A stretch of DNA of 64,000 nt, from the NCBI GenBank assembly GCA_019677205.1, contig JAAMXY010000044.1:1413-65412 (forward strand), given 5' to 3'. This document shows positions 51,417 through 61,379 of this stretch, piece by piece (the stretch's first letter is position 1; every line of letters begins with the position of its first letter). The translations under genes were made by a program, and so were the position numbers. This stretch comes from Pinguiococcus pyrenoidosus (lineage: Eukaryota; Sar; Pinguiophyceae; Pinguiochrysidales; Pinguiochrysidaceae). The notes under the pieces are model-generated. The model saw only the letters and a list, made by a program, of their open reading frames with translations, was not told where the DNA came from and did no database searches.

Positions 51417-52189
51417 ATGGGGCTGTTGGGATCTGTGCATCTGGCTCTCACGCTGCTGGTCGGCGTGGCCATTGGCTTCGCTGGCGTCGCGAAGCTGTCG
51501 GACCAGGTACGTGAAAGGGCCAGACTCGTGCGTCGGATCCGAAGCAGCGCCTGAGGGCAGGTTGCGGGGCGTCCATCTCTCTTGCATAGGTGGACAAGGA
51601 GCTGTACGCGCAGATGGTGGACAACTTCGAGACGAAGTTTACGCCGATTTGGACGGAAAAGGTGTTCTCGAAGGAAGTTCCAAGGTACAGAACCAGTTCC
51701 TCTGCTGCGGAACAGCTGCGGGAAGGCCTCAACTCCGCGTTTTGGCGGCCGAATCTAGTCCGCTGGATCAGCTGTTTAAGGACCTGAGCGATGCCAAGCA
51801 GCAACGTGAGCTTACGGGCAAGCTGGAGGCGGGAGGGGCAGCGGGACTGCTTGTTGGGGGCCTGTTTGGGATCTCGTTCGTCAAGTGGCTTAGCCTGTTC
51901 TTGCTAATGGGCGTTTTCGTAGCGGCGACGATGACGCACATATGGCTAGGTTCGTTGCGCAGATATTCACTTCGACTCGTGCCGATTTGCAACTTTGCGA
52001 CTCTCCAACTTTCCGACTTTCCGACTTTCTGACTTTCCAACTTTCCAAGGCTCATAAGCTCATGTGCTGTTTCCTTCCTTTCGGCCTACAGAGGAGGATC
52101 CGTCACCGCCGGCGACGCTTCTCATCGTCCTCCTGTTGGTGGCGATGACGGCGCCCGCGCGAAGGAGAGTCAAGGCAAAGGATGCCTAG
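51417..52189 (+). CDS. DoxX/TMEM35-like small membrane protein
   Basis: Four exons: 51417 to about 51507, about 51591-51685, 51758-51951 and about 52091-52189. The middle junction uses donor AG|GTACAG and acceptor AATCTAG, in phase. The first membrane segment is SVHLALTLLVGVAIGFAGVA followed by KLSDQ (GxxKL is typical). Then FETKFTPIWTEKVFSKEVP, LTGKLEAGGAAGLLVGG (the KxxGxxExxGGxxLL motif) and two more helices, ending RRRVKAKDA. TMEM35/NACHO and DoxX proteins are ER or membrane assembly factors in other organisms. Family fit is fair; function inferred. Confidence 0.65.
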
Positions 52190-52553
52190 CGCTTGATGCT
52201 CCTTGCCAGCTGCCGATTGTCCAAGAAGCTTCCCTCGGCCAAACCCACTCGCAGCTGACGCAGGCTTCATAGACGGAGCGCTTGGTTGTTCTGGATGCCG
52301 GACCTTCGACTTGATGGCGGTCCCGACCATTTTCCGCGATGAAGCGCATCGGCGAAGCGTTTCTGTCGTCTGCACGGAAACATATAAAGCTTTGTTGTGG
52401 ACGTTGAGAAGCTTGTCACTTGTTGGACCTGACGGAATGCGGAGGACTTGACAGATTCATTTGAGACGCGCGGAAGCTTCCTGCACACCTTTGCGCTGCG
52501 GCGCGCTGCGCTGCGGTGCTGCAGTGCGTGCAAGGGACCTTTCCTTTTCGCCA
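52190..52553. other. convergent intergenic region
   Basis: Between convergent stops at 52189 and 52554. A GCGCTGCG-rich stretch at 52493-52520 is slightly repetitive. No supported gene; both 3' UTRs should lie here. Confidence 0.45.
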
Positions 52554-55323
52554 TCAGCTCATCATCATATTCCGCGTCTTCCTTCCGTCGAGCAGATTGT
52601 CTGCAGAGCGACTTCTGCGGTAGTAGAAGTTGGCCATGGAACTGGTCTTGATCACCTCGTTCTCGTTCGTAAGGACCGGCACGTTCACCGGTACGGCAGG
52701 CAGCTCCGGTGACTTATGCGGCAGCGCAGGCGCGGAAGTCGACCCTCCCATGATCTGCTCCTGCAGCTCCTTGTGGTCAATGCTGTCGTTCGCGACGTCC
52801 TCGGCCAGCACCTCTAAGTTGCTTGCGTAGCTGGACGCAGCGGAAGGATGCGACGCTTCTCCGGCGCGCCCGGCCGTCTGTGAAGCGGGGCAATGACTTA
52901 GAGCGGCGTCCTCGTGATAGGAAACTTCCCCCCGGATGCATGAGACCCTCAAGTGGCGCCTTCGCACCGGCACTTACCGGCGTGATGCGCACGTCGGGAA
53001 TGGTCACATTGTCCGAGACGGCGAGGCCGGACAGCTTGACCAACGATGGGCTGGTGTAGAAGGACGGCACGCGTCCCCTGCCCGAGAGCCCGCCCATCTT
53101 GTCCGGCTCCCCGGCCGCGTAGTCCCGCAGAGCGTTTCTCGTCGCGAGCTTTCGGCGCACGATCTGAATGCACTTCTCAAACTCCTGCTCAATGAGGCAG
53201 TGGCTCCGGATCATCGCGACGCTGGCCCAGGTGTTGGCCTCTCCGCCCATGACCATCCTCTCAAACTCTTCGCGACTCGGATTCTCGAGCATCTTCACAA
53301 AGCTGGAGATCAGGCCCTCCTTGCCGCGCCAGGGCCAGATCGTCACGTCCTGGTCCCTGCCTTCGTACTCTTGCGTGAAGAGCTGGGTCAGGCCCTGCCG
53401 CAGGGCCCACTGCGTGCTGCTGGTCTGCCGACCAACAAGCTCGACGAAATGCTGATACCACGTGCGAATTTGGTCCTTGAGGAAGCGGACGATCCCGACA
53501 AGCAGGCCGAGCACCGGATGCTGCCAGATCCCGCTGTGCAGGCCGAGCGTGCTCAGGAGCGTCGCGTGAGGGTTCACCTGAGACACCACAAAGTGATTCA
53601 CGTTGAAGAGCTCGCTGAGCTGCGCCATCGGCAGGTCGGCCTCCATGCTGCCATCCGCAAACTTGTCGCCGTCCAGGGTCTCCGGACGCACGACGCCGTC
53701 GCTCTCCTTCACATACAGCGGACTCGCCTCGAAGACGCCAGGCACCGAGCTGGACGCCAGCGCGGCGCTCCACACCAGAACGTGCGGGGCCGTGAGGTAG
53801 TTCAGCAGCCTCGGCGGGTCCGTCCGGTTCTTGGGGCTCACGGTGATGTTGATGATTCGCCCCGTTCGATCGAAGGCCTCCTGGAACGTGTAGAGGCCAA
53901 TGTTGTGTCTCAGCACGGCGCGGAAGTGCTCCGTGTCCATCTTGAGGATCGATTCGTTGTGCCAAAAGAGCGTTAGCACGACGTCGCCCAGCCAGCGGAG
54001 CGCCGGCGGAAGAAACAGCGTGAAGGACGCCTTCGGTCCCGCGGCGCCACGCTCGCCTCCTCCGGCGTCCGGGGCGTCCAAGGGATCGCCGATGCTGGGC
54101 TTCCGCGAAGTGCGTCGGTGAGGCATGAAGAAGTTCAAGTTCAGGGTCTCGCCGGTGAAGAGCGGGATGAGCTCGTCATTCGTGCGCACGCCCACCAACG
54201 CGGTGAGGATGCTCCCCGCGCTCGCGCCGGAAATGACTCGCGGGAGAAGCCCCTGGACAAGGAGTGCCTTCACAACGCCAGCGTGGTAGAATCCCATCGC
54301 GGCTCCACCGCTTAGGAGCAGCGCGGTCCGCCCGTACGCGTGCCGGATCTCGTTGAAGAAAGCAAGCTTCGCCTCCAGGGGAATGCTGAGGTCGGCGGTG
54401 TCTTCCTCAGCGATGAAGTGCAGAACCTTGGCCACCGTGTTTTGGTACTCCGCCACCAAGATCTTCGTCCCTCCGTGAGCGCGCGTGAAAAGCCCTCGGT
54501 GGAGCAGGCCGTACTTGTTGCGCGCCAATCCACCGCGAAGGCGAAACATGAGGTCGAAAACCTGCGCCGCAGCAAGAAGACGAGCAACGATGCAAACACT
54601 GCTGAGTTCACCCGTTCGCATGATGCATATAGATAGACTTTGGTTATTTTTCCCCCATCTTTTTCTTCATCTGGACTAACCTGACCATCTGCCATGAGCG
54701 TCTCGAAGTCTTCGATGTGGCGCCGCAAGATGCGTTTGTCGTAGATGGTGGAGTTTGGGTCCTGTCTCCAGACGTCGTTTCCCTCGAGGGCATCGAGCCG
54801 GTCGGCGGCTAGACACCACTGCTCGTACGTCTGCGCTTCCCGTAGCGCTTTCCGCGTGAGCGTGATCTCTCGGCCATTGCTGCTAAAGTGGTTGAGCGCT
54901 CGACGAACCAGGACGTAAAACTGCTCCCAAGACAGCAGGCCGACCTGTCCGTTCAAACAGTTCAGAAGTGCCGCATCCAACATCTCCGCGGAAATTGCCT
55001 TCCAAACGAGCGATGACGCGCACCTGCAGCACCGTGGCCGCCACGATCTGCTGTAGAATAGCCCTCGGCGTGAAGATCACGTTGATCACGTAGTAAATGT
55101 CGCTCTCCAAAGTGGGCAGTTTCTGGATGAGTTGGTGGACCAGGCCTTGCACCAGCTTGTGAAAGGTCTCCGCGGAGATTTCGCCCACTCTCGCCACGAG
55201 CTTCAGCGTCGCCTCCGAGTCCAGGCTGAGCGTGAGCTCTCCAGTGCGCGAGAGCGCGTCCTGGACGAGTCGTGACGCCCCAGCGGCAAAGTCTTTGGCG
55301 TCCAGAACCCATAGCTCCGCCAT
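52554..55323 (-). CDS. SDP1/TGL-type patatin triacylglycerol lipase
   Basis: Four exons (55024-55323, 54681-54983, 52978-54561, 52554-52877) give 836 residues. Exon 1 encodes a helical N-terminal extension (about 100 residues). DUF3336 follows: TYEQWCLAADRLDALEGNDV then RRHIEDFETLMADGQ. The patatin core has the oxyanion loop LLLSGGAAMGFYHAGV, the nucleophile elbow ISGASAGS (GxSxG) and the catalytic Asp in KFADGSMEADLP (DGS), forming a Ser-Asp dyad. HFVVSQVNPH is also typical. The C-terminus is Ser-rich with RSRSADNLLDGRK. Homologues SDP1 (plants) and Tgl3/4/5 (yeast) hydrolyse storage triacylglycerol on lipid droplets, the expected role here. Confidence 0.92.
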
Positions 55324-55742
55324 CGCGGTTTAGATGCGCGGTGTGTCGCGGAGAGTTCGGTACCCAAGCTTGTAGAGCACCTAGATAAGGACTGCGCGAG
55401 CGCGACTGTGCGGTTGGAACGTCCGCAGCTGTAGGTTTGCGCCCATTTGCGCCGCTGCTGCGAGAAGCTGCGTCACCTGCTCGCGGTCAGCTGATTGACA
55501 CTTGCGAGAGGAAGTTGCTTCTGGAGCGCTTCCCGCTCACCCATTGGGCAGACGCTGTTTTTCCTTCATTTTCAGCTTTCTGGATTGGCCATTGCCATTG
55601 AATTCTTTCTATCGACTCATAGCACGGGAAAATTGGCGGCGAGAAGTTCTCGAGCGGCGGAGTCGGCGCCATTTCGAGTCCCGAGTCGCATGTCTGCCGA
55701 TTTGCCGGAGAAGAAGGCAGCAGCTGAGGGCCCTCGCACACG
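55324..55742. promoter_or_regulatory. divergent intergenic region (lipase / Hikeshi)
   Basis: Between divergent starts at 55323 and 55743. Slightly AT-richer around 55555-55640 but without a strong islet. No supported coding sequence. Confidence 0.4.
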
Positions 55743-56693
55743 ATGAGCAACGCGGCCGGACCTCCAGCGCAGTTTGGGGTGGTGGTGCCCGGTCGACCGC
55801 TGATCACCGACTTCTCTCCCGTAGACACCCAAAAGGCCGTCGCGTTGCTGGAAGGTGAGGCTGCTTCCAGGGCTTTGGCGGACCCCTTTCGCTTGTCCTC
55901 GCGTCTTCTCTGTGTCACTTTGATGCCGTACTTCCTGACCGCGTTGCTTCTGGATTGAGTTGCTCCAGCTCGCCTCCCTGAGCTTGCCTTGGTTGGCACT
56001 CCGCGAGGACGTCGAACTCCGGTTGGGGACTGACGAGCTGCTTTGCTTCTGCGTTCCCAGATCCAGCCGACGTGGAGGAGCTTACTTTCTTCCTCCTGCC
56101 GTCTTCGCCGGTCCCTCAAGGACATGGGGTGGTGCTCTACTACAGCGCGCCGCCTCCTTTTGAGAGCTGGGAAGTTCTCGGAGCAGTCTTCGCGGAGAAA
56201 CCCAGCGGAACCTTTCGAACAGGGGCGGGTTGGAAGGAGCAGCTGCGCGGGCAGCCGGCGGTGCAGTTAGGCATCAGCTTGGAAACAATAGAGTTCATCG
56301 AGAATCTTCAGCTGGGAGCGAGCGGGCGGGACGATCGAATGGCTTACGGCACGGCGGTCGGACGAGATTTGTACAACTACCTCATGTCGTTCGAGCAGCC
56401 ACTAGGTGCGTGCGCTTCTTGATTGTCAGCCCCGTCGCCTCCGTCGCGTCCCGTCATGCAAGGCTGGGCGGCGCGGGCGCACCCGTTTGCAGTTTTTTGG
56501 GTTGTTTTGCTTATGTCTTTCTTGTCCTCTTCTAAGCTAGTTTTTTCATATTTATTTTGTTTTTCTTTCGTCCACAGATGCGCCGCAAGGTCTGATGGTG
56601 CTACCACATCACGCCGTGGACAACTGGCTAAAGAGTTTCGAGCGGAAAAGTCGGCTAGATCCCAACTTTGTTTTGAAGAACAATATCCAATGA
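55743..56693 (+). CDS. HIKESHI: Hikeshi / OPI10 family Hsp70 nuclear import carrier
   Basis: Three exons, 55743-55854, 56061-56405 and 56578-56693, give 190 residues; human Hikeshi has 197. The N-terminal domain has FGVVVPGRPLITDFSPVD, DVEELTFFLLPSSPVPQGHG and VVLYYSAPPPFESWEVLGAV. The C-terminal part has QLGISLETIEFIENL, NYLMSFEQP and HAVDNWLKSFERKSRLDPNF. Hikeshi carries nucleotide-bound Hsp70 into the nucleus during heat stress in animals. All splice phases agree. Confidence 0.92.
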
Positions 56694-57096
56694 TGCGACG
56701 GCGCGACGCGCAGCCTAGCCTGAGAGGAGCGAGGCTTGCCCATGCCGAGTCGTAGATCCAAGTCTAAAGTACAGAGAAAGTAACCACCCCTAGCAAAGCA
56801 GACTGGGGACCTCTTGCCTTCCCCTCCACCTCTCTCTGGCGTTCAGATCTTACGCTACGTCCTGGCCGCACCAACTACTCATGAACAGTCCACTTCGGAT
56901 CTCATCTGAAAAAGCGATCGCGCAACCAACGAGATCAGCGCAACCATAAAGATCAGCGCCACCAGCAAGATCAGCGCCACCAGCGAGATCAGCGCAACCA
57001 GCTGGATCAGCGCCACCAGCGAGATCAGCGCAACCAGCAAGATCAGCGCAACCAGCAAGATCAGCGCCACCAGCGAGATCAGCGCCACCAGCGAGA
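56694..57096. other. convergent intergenic region with minisatellite
   Basis: Between convergent stops at 56693 and 57097. The right half is occupied by an 18-bp minisatellite. A minus-strand frame through the repeat would encode six-residue ADLAGG-like repeats; it has no other support and is not annotated. Confidence 0.5.
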
Positions 57097-57107
57097 TCAG
57101 CGGTCAG
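56924..57107 (+). repeat. 18-bp minisatellite, about 10 copies
   Basis: Near-perfect tandem copies of an 18-bp unit, GAGATCAGCGCCACCAGC, with variants at the first two bases (AA, GA, TG) and at C/A in GCGCMACC. It abuts the stop codon of the GFA-fold gene at 57097 and overlaps its last codons. Confidence 0.9.
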
Positions 57108-57567
57108 CTTCGTCCGCGGAATCCGCGCCTTCGCTCTTCTTTGCTCCTTGGAACAGCGCAATGGTCTCCTCTCTCGTCAGCGTGGGCGTCTCGTGGGCGG
57201 ACAGCAGCGCCTGGGGCGTCTGGTCGAAGAATATCCGTCGAGACAGCTCGGGGATATCGCTGTTGTCGTCCAGACTGCCAAGCGTCGTGGCCATCATGCC
57301 GGGAGGGACGGTCCTCCAGAAGAGATTCGTGCCGCAGTTGCTGCAGAAGCCTCGCTCTGCGCCCTCCGACGAGCGGTAGAACGTCAGCTTGTCCTCTCCT
57401 TCGTCGATCTGGATGCCATCCGAAAAGACGATCGCGTTGAACGGCCCGCCGCACCACCTCGTGCAATCCGTGCAGTGACAGCTCTGCGCCAGAACCGTGC
57501 CGCGGCCTAGGTAAACCACCTCTCCGCAGTGGCATCTGCCCCTGCGGGACCCCACCTCCTCCGTCAT
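57097..57567 (-). CDS. GFA-domain protein (glutathione-dependent formaldehyde-activating fold)
   Basis: Single exon, 156 residues from MTEEVGSRRGRCHCGEVVYL. Zinc-binding cysteines are visible in the family pattern: RCHCGEV, CHCTDCTRWCGG and GFCSNCGTNLFW. The rest, including PGMMATTLGSLDDNSDIPEL, fits the GFA fold. Family members bind zinc, and some bind glutathione adducts; the enzymatic role of most eukaryotic members is unproven. The frame is open upstream to 57804, but the extension has no domain. The last codons lie in an 18-bp repeat. Confidence 0.88.
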   Translation of the reverse strand: MTEEVGSRRGRCHCGEVVYLGRGTVLAQSCHCTDCTRWCGGPFNAIVFSDGIQIDEGEDKLTFYRSSEGAERGFCSNCGTNLFWRTVPPGMMATTLGSLDDNSDIPELSRRIFFDQTPQALLSAHETPTLTREETIALFQGAKKSEGADSADEADR

Positions 57568-58115
57568 GTCGAACTCTCTTCGCAACCCGAAGCTCCGGAG
57601 CCCCGGCGGACTTCGTGCGGCGTCCAAGACTTCGCGACGCCAACCGGCGTGGACATCGCTCGCAGCTAATGGAAATGAAAAATGATCGTGGAAGCTTCTA
57701 GGGTTCGGCTCCGGAGGGTCCCGGAGCAACGCAGGTGCGAAGACCATCAGCTGAGCATCAGCAGTACCGTAGTATGAGGGAATGAATGGATGCATCACGA
57801 ACAATCAAATTAAAAAAGAGGAGAACTGGGAGGCGACTGGTAGGACGGTGAGACACCGGGAAGGAAGGGTCCGCTGGCTGCGTCTTGAATCTTGTGGCAA
57901 CGTGCTGCAAAGCAAGTGCGCAGCGCTCGATCCTACGCTGTTGTCTCGTCTACTGATGGCTGTCACGACTGTACAGCCTCGTTTGTTCATCCGGCAGCAC
58001 ATCAGCGCTGTCCACCACGACAACACACGCGCATCCCCCGCATTCGTGTGCAGAGCTGCCAGTCTACCCTATCGCTGTCTGCTATACGCGAGTAACCGTG
58101 CCTTGGACTCGCAGT
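57568..58115. other. intergenic region, no gene recognised
   Basis: Between the GFA gene start (57567) and the stop of the next minus-strand gene (58116). A short AT-rich part at 57790-57830 may be the GFA promoter if transcription starts there. No supported coding sequence. Confidence 0.4.
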
Positions 58116-58798
58116 CTACTCGGCCTTTCGTCGCTCCTTGCGCTCGGAGTGGAGCTTGGAGACGTATCCCACGGCAGCAAGCGCGATGACCGCGCCGCCC
58201 ATGCCGGAGAAGATCAGCAGGAAGATGAAGCCCCACTGCGGCTTCAAGCACTCTTGCCTGGCCTCGTCGACTCCTGCAACCGGGGGAAAAGCCAGGGGAT
58301 GAGCCCAGAGCGTCCGTCTTTGGTCGAAAGGCCCAGCGCCGATGGCTTGGGTCACGAGGAAGGCAGCGGGAGCCGAGGAGCCTTACCTTTGCGGTACGCG
58401 TAGAAAGCCGGCTCGCACGCCGTGGCGTTGCTGCCTTCACACTGGTCTGCCTCCGGAGCCTGGTCGTCGATGTCGAAGCGGTACCAGCAGCGCTCATGGA
58501 TGGCGTTGAGAACGGCTCGCCGGCAGCTCCCGGAGCAATCGACCTCGAAATTGGCGTGGAAGTCGCAGCATCCGTCCGGAAAGCACGCGCAGTCGCCCAG
58601 CGGCGGGTCTCCGTAGCACTCTCGCCACACATCCTGCACCTCGTCCACCTTGTACTCCTGATAGGGAAACGAGTCGTCGAAGTCCTGGAAGTTCTTGCAG
58701 ATTTCGTCGGCGAGGTCATCCGCGTCGGCCGCCTTCGCAACAGAAACGAACAGCGCCAGGGCCACGGCGGCTTTCATAGCGCTCTTCTTTCCAGCCAT
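58116..58798 (-). CDS. Cys-rich type I membrane protein, unrecognised
   Basis: Two exons, 58387-58798 and 58116-58273, give 189 residues from MAGKKSAMKAAVALALFVSV. The start is a cleavable signal peptide (cleavage near AKA). The luminal part has about 11 cysteines (ECYGDPPLGDCACFPDGCCD, EVDCSGSCRRAVLNAIHERC, and ACEPAFYAYRKG). A single membrane helix (GFIFLLIFSGMGGAVIALAA) and a short basic cytosolic tail (SKLHSERKERRKAE) follow. This is a secretory-pathway or surface protein. I do not recognise the cysteine pattern. Confidence 0.7.
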
Positions 58799-59383
58799 TG
58801 CGAGTCGTGATTCCCGAGCGCGCCTCCGCGCGAAGAGCCGCGGCGTCTTCGCCTTGTGTGTGGCGCACGGGGACAGTCTCTGTCTGCGGCCTTGGAGTTC
58901 CCGTTCAAGATCGAGCGCGCAACGCCCGGGAGGCCACCACGGTGAGCCGAGCAGAGCTTCGAGCAGCTCTGCCGATTCAGGCGGAAGTCTTCGGACGGCG
59001 CTGGATTCTGCGGTGCGGTCGATCCAGGTTTTGGCGCGAAAGAGGGTGTAGAGGGCGCGAAGTTGTGGTAAAGATCTGTGCACCGAATGAGATGTCGCGA
59101 GAGGCTTTTGGAAGCCATGCGGTCTGTAGTTTGAGCTTTGATATGCGCTTGTAGACGCAAGCGGACGGTTTCATGCGTCTTTCGGAAGGCTATTCACATT
59201 CTCCCTCTTATTACTTGAAACGGCTGTGTTCAGATACTCCCTCTGGATTGGACAATTCATTTCAATCTTCCACTTCAAAAAATCATAAAAAAGTTGTAAT
59301 TTTGCAATGGAATAGCCTCATTCGGTTCAACGTCGCGCACATTCTGTGCGCTCGAGTTTCCCGCCAAAAACGAGGGCCACAAG
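58799..59383. promoter_or_regulatory. divergent promoter region
   Basis: Between divergent starts at 58798 (minus) and 59384 (plus). Left part GC-rich; right part, about 59185-59335, is AT-richer with A-runs at 59275-59300. The minus-strand frame stays open to 59083 but the upstream part has no signal peptide logic. Confidence 0.5.
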
Positions 59384-61153
59384 ATGACCATCGAGCCCGA
59401 TAAGGAGGCTCCGGGGCCTCCCCTGCGCAAGGTGGAGGCCAGGGCGAAAGCCGGCCTCGGCCGTCGAGGCGCGCTGCCGCCCAAGGCCTTGGCGCTGCCC
59501 AATCGAAGCCAGAGCTGCGGCTCCACCAGCACGGAAACGGACGACAGTGCGGAGATAGAGACCCAACTGCGCTTAGAGCGCGCCGAGCAGCTGAAGCTGA
59601 TGAGGAGGCTTCACGAGGTCACGCGCGCGGCGGTGCAGCTGAGCGCGTTTCTGCCGAACGCCACCGACGGAGTTCACCCCGTTCGGCGGAAACTGCCTCC
59701 GGGCGTGTACAACGCCGACATGCTGGGCGTGGAGGTCAGTCGCATCCACGAGGAGGAGCGGGTGCAGATCTGCCACGGGCCCACGGTGCTTCTGGGCGTG
59801 TGGGACTCGCGCTACCAGAGCATCATCACCTACGGCTCCGGCGCGCTGGTGGACGTGGAGCGCCGCAGCGGCGACGCCGCAGCGGCGGTCGCGAGGGACA
59901 AGCTGGAGAGTCTCCGCGAGGAGCAGGAGACGCAGCGCAGCAGGGCCTTGCTGGATTTCGAGGCGGATGCCACGTCGCTGCTGGTGTCCGGCAGCAGCCC
60001 GTTGATCCTCACCGCTGCGCATGTGGTGCATCCGCAGGTGCCGGGCATCAGCGAGGTGCGCACGGGAGGGCTGAGGAGGAGATACTCCAGGCCGCAGCGC
60101 TTTGAGCAGCGCATCCTGGTGGGCCTGCCCGTGAGCGACAGGGAGACCGCGTGGCGCTTCGAGGCGCGCGTGGTGGACCTGGAAGGCACGGGCTTCTGCC
60201 ACAAGAGAGAGCGGCAGTTCCTGGACATTCTGATTCTAGAGGTGATCGGGCAGCTGCCCCAGACGGCAGATCAGGAGCGAAGTGATGGCGGCAGCCCAAG
60301 GGGGGGCCGACGGGCGCTCAGCCCAGTGCGCGACGAAGAGCTGAAGTGGGACCCATCGAAGTCTTGGGTGCCGCCCCCGGCGCGCGAGATCCCGGCGGAT
60401 CTGGAGCAGAAGCTGCACAGACTGACGCTGCACTCGGCGACGACGCCGGGACAGCCGGTGGACGTCTTTGGCTTCGGCCAGACGGACCTCAACCCCGGCG
60501 GCCCGCTGAACGGGCTGACCTGCGCCAGAGGCGTGGTCAAGGACGGCACCGTCCTCGACTACGTGGCCAGCGATCAGATAGACCCCACCATCGGAGACAA
60601 GGTCATCTATGTGTACGAAGGGAGGATTCCGCAGACGCTGCGGACGGCGTCGGACGCCGCGAGGGCCCAGTACGGCTGGGTGCCGCTGGAGTTCGAGGAG
60701 CCGGTGGCCTACCGAGATCTGTCCAGCGACCACCACCTGAACGTCACCATCGCCGACCACGGGCAGGGGATGAGTGGCGGCCCGGTGTGCAACCACAAGA
60801 ACGAGCTGGTCGCGGTGCTCAGTAGGCACACGACCTTCTTCCAGAACAAAAAGAGGGAAAGGCAGCACGTCACCGAGGGTCACGGGGTCCGCGTCTCGGC
60901 GATTTCCGAGGCGCTCGAGAAGCTTTGTCGCATTCGGAAGGGCCTGCGCGAGGGCACGATTCTGTCTAGTGCACAGGGTATTCTTTCCACGCGCCACCGC
61001 GATCTGCAGATGCTGCAGCCCCCCCTGCATCCCAGCGAGCGAAGTGTGTCTTCCCCGGTCCTGAGACACTCGGGACCCCTTCTCTCCATCCGCAGCCAAA
61101 GCGCCGCGCAGCCCAGTGATGATGTCCCTCCCAATGCGATTTTGTTCGATTGA
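59384..61153 (+). CDS. trypsin-like (S1/HtrA-type) serine protease
   Basis: Single exon of 589 residues. After a disordered N-terminus and a short coiled coil (LERAEQLKLMRRLHEVT), the chymotrypsin-fold domain is seen. The catalytic His is in PLILTAAHVVHP, the Asp is in RQFLDILILEV and the Ser is in DHGQGMSGGPVCN (GMSGGP). The three motifs have the right order and spacing for S1/S1C proteases. The C-terminal tail is Ser-rich with SERSVSSPVLRHSGPLLSI. No PDZ domain and no signal peptide are visible, so it is probably cytosolic or nuclear. Substrate unknown. Confidence 0.82.
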   Translation: MTIEPDKEAPGPPLRKVEARAKAGLGRRGALPPKALALPNRSQSCGSTSTETDDSAEIETQLRLERAEQLKLMRRLHEVTRAAVQLSAFLPNATDGVHPVRRKLPPGVYNADMLGVEVSRIHEEERVQICHGPTVLLGVWDSRYQSIITYGSGALVDVERRSGDAAAAVARDKLESLREEQETQRSRALLDFEADATSLLVSGSSPLILTAAHVVHPQVPGISEVRTGGLRRRYSRPQRFEQRILVGLPVSDRETAWRFEARVVDLEGTGFCHKRERQFLDILILEVIGQLPQTADQERSDGGSPRGGRRALSPVRDEELKWDPSKSWVPPPAREIPADLEQKLHRLTLHSATTPGQPVDVFGFGQTDLNPGGPLNGLTCARGVVKDGTVLDYVASDQIDPTIGDKVIYVYEGRIPQTLRTASDAARAQYGWVPLEFEEPVAYRDLSSDHHLNVTIADHGQGMSGGPVCNHKNELVAVLSRHTTFFQNKKRERQHVTEGHGVRVSAISEALEKLCRIRKGLREGTILSSAQGILSTRHRDLQMLQPPLHPSERSVSSPVLRHSGPLLSIRSQSAAQPSDDVPPNAILFD

Positions 61154-61379
61154 ATCGACCTGAGCCACGTTTATTTCGTCTTGGCGTCGTCGTAGCGTGT
61201 AAGCAGCTTTGTGCAGATTTGGTGGCTGTTCGTTTGTTCACTTGGTGATACTTGCACATGGATGAGAAGAAGAAGAAGCTCAGCAGAGGGACGTGCATGT
61301 CCTCTGCGACCTGCGGTGGATTATGGATCCCAGATAGAGAGAGTGCCAGCTTAACTTTTCTTTGGTGAGACATCAAGAC

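Noticed and set aside
56850-57161. Minus-strand repeat protein (ADLAGG repeats) in the minisatellite
   Set aside because: Any frame through an 18-bp repeat is open; it overlaps the 3' end of the GFA gene and has no start context or domain.
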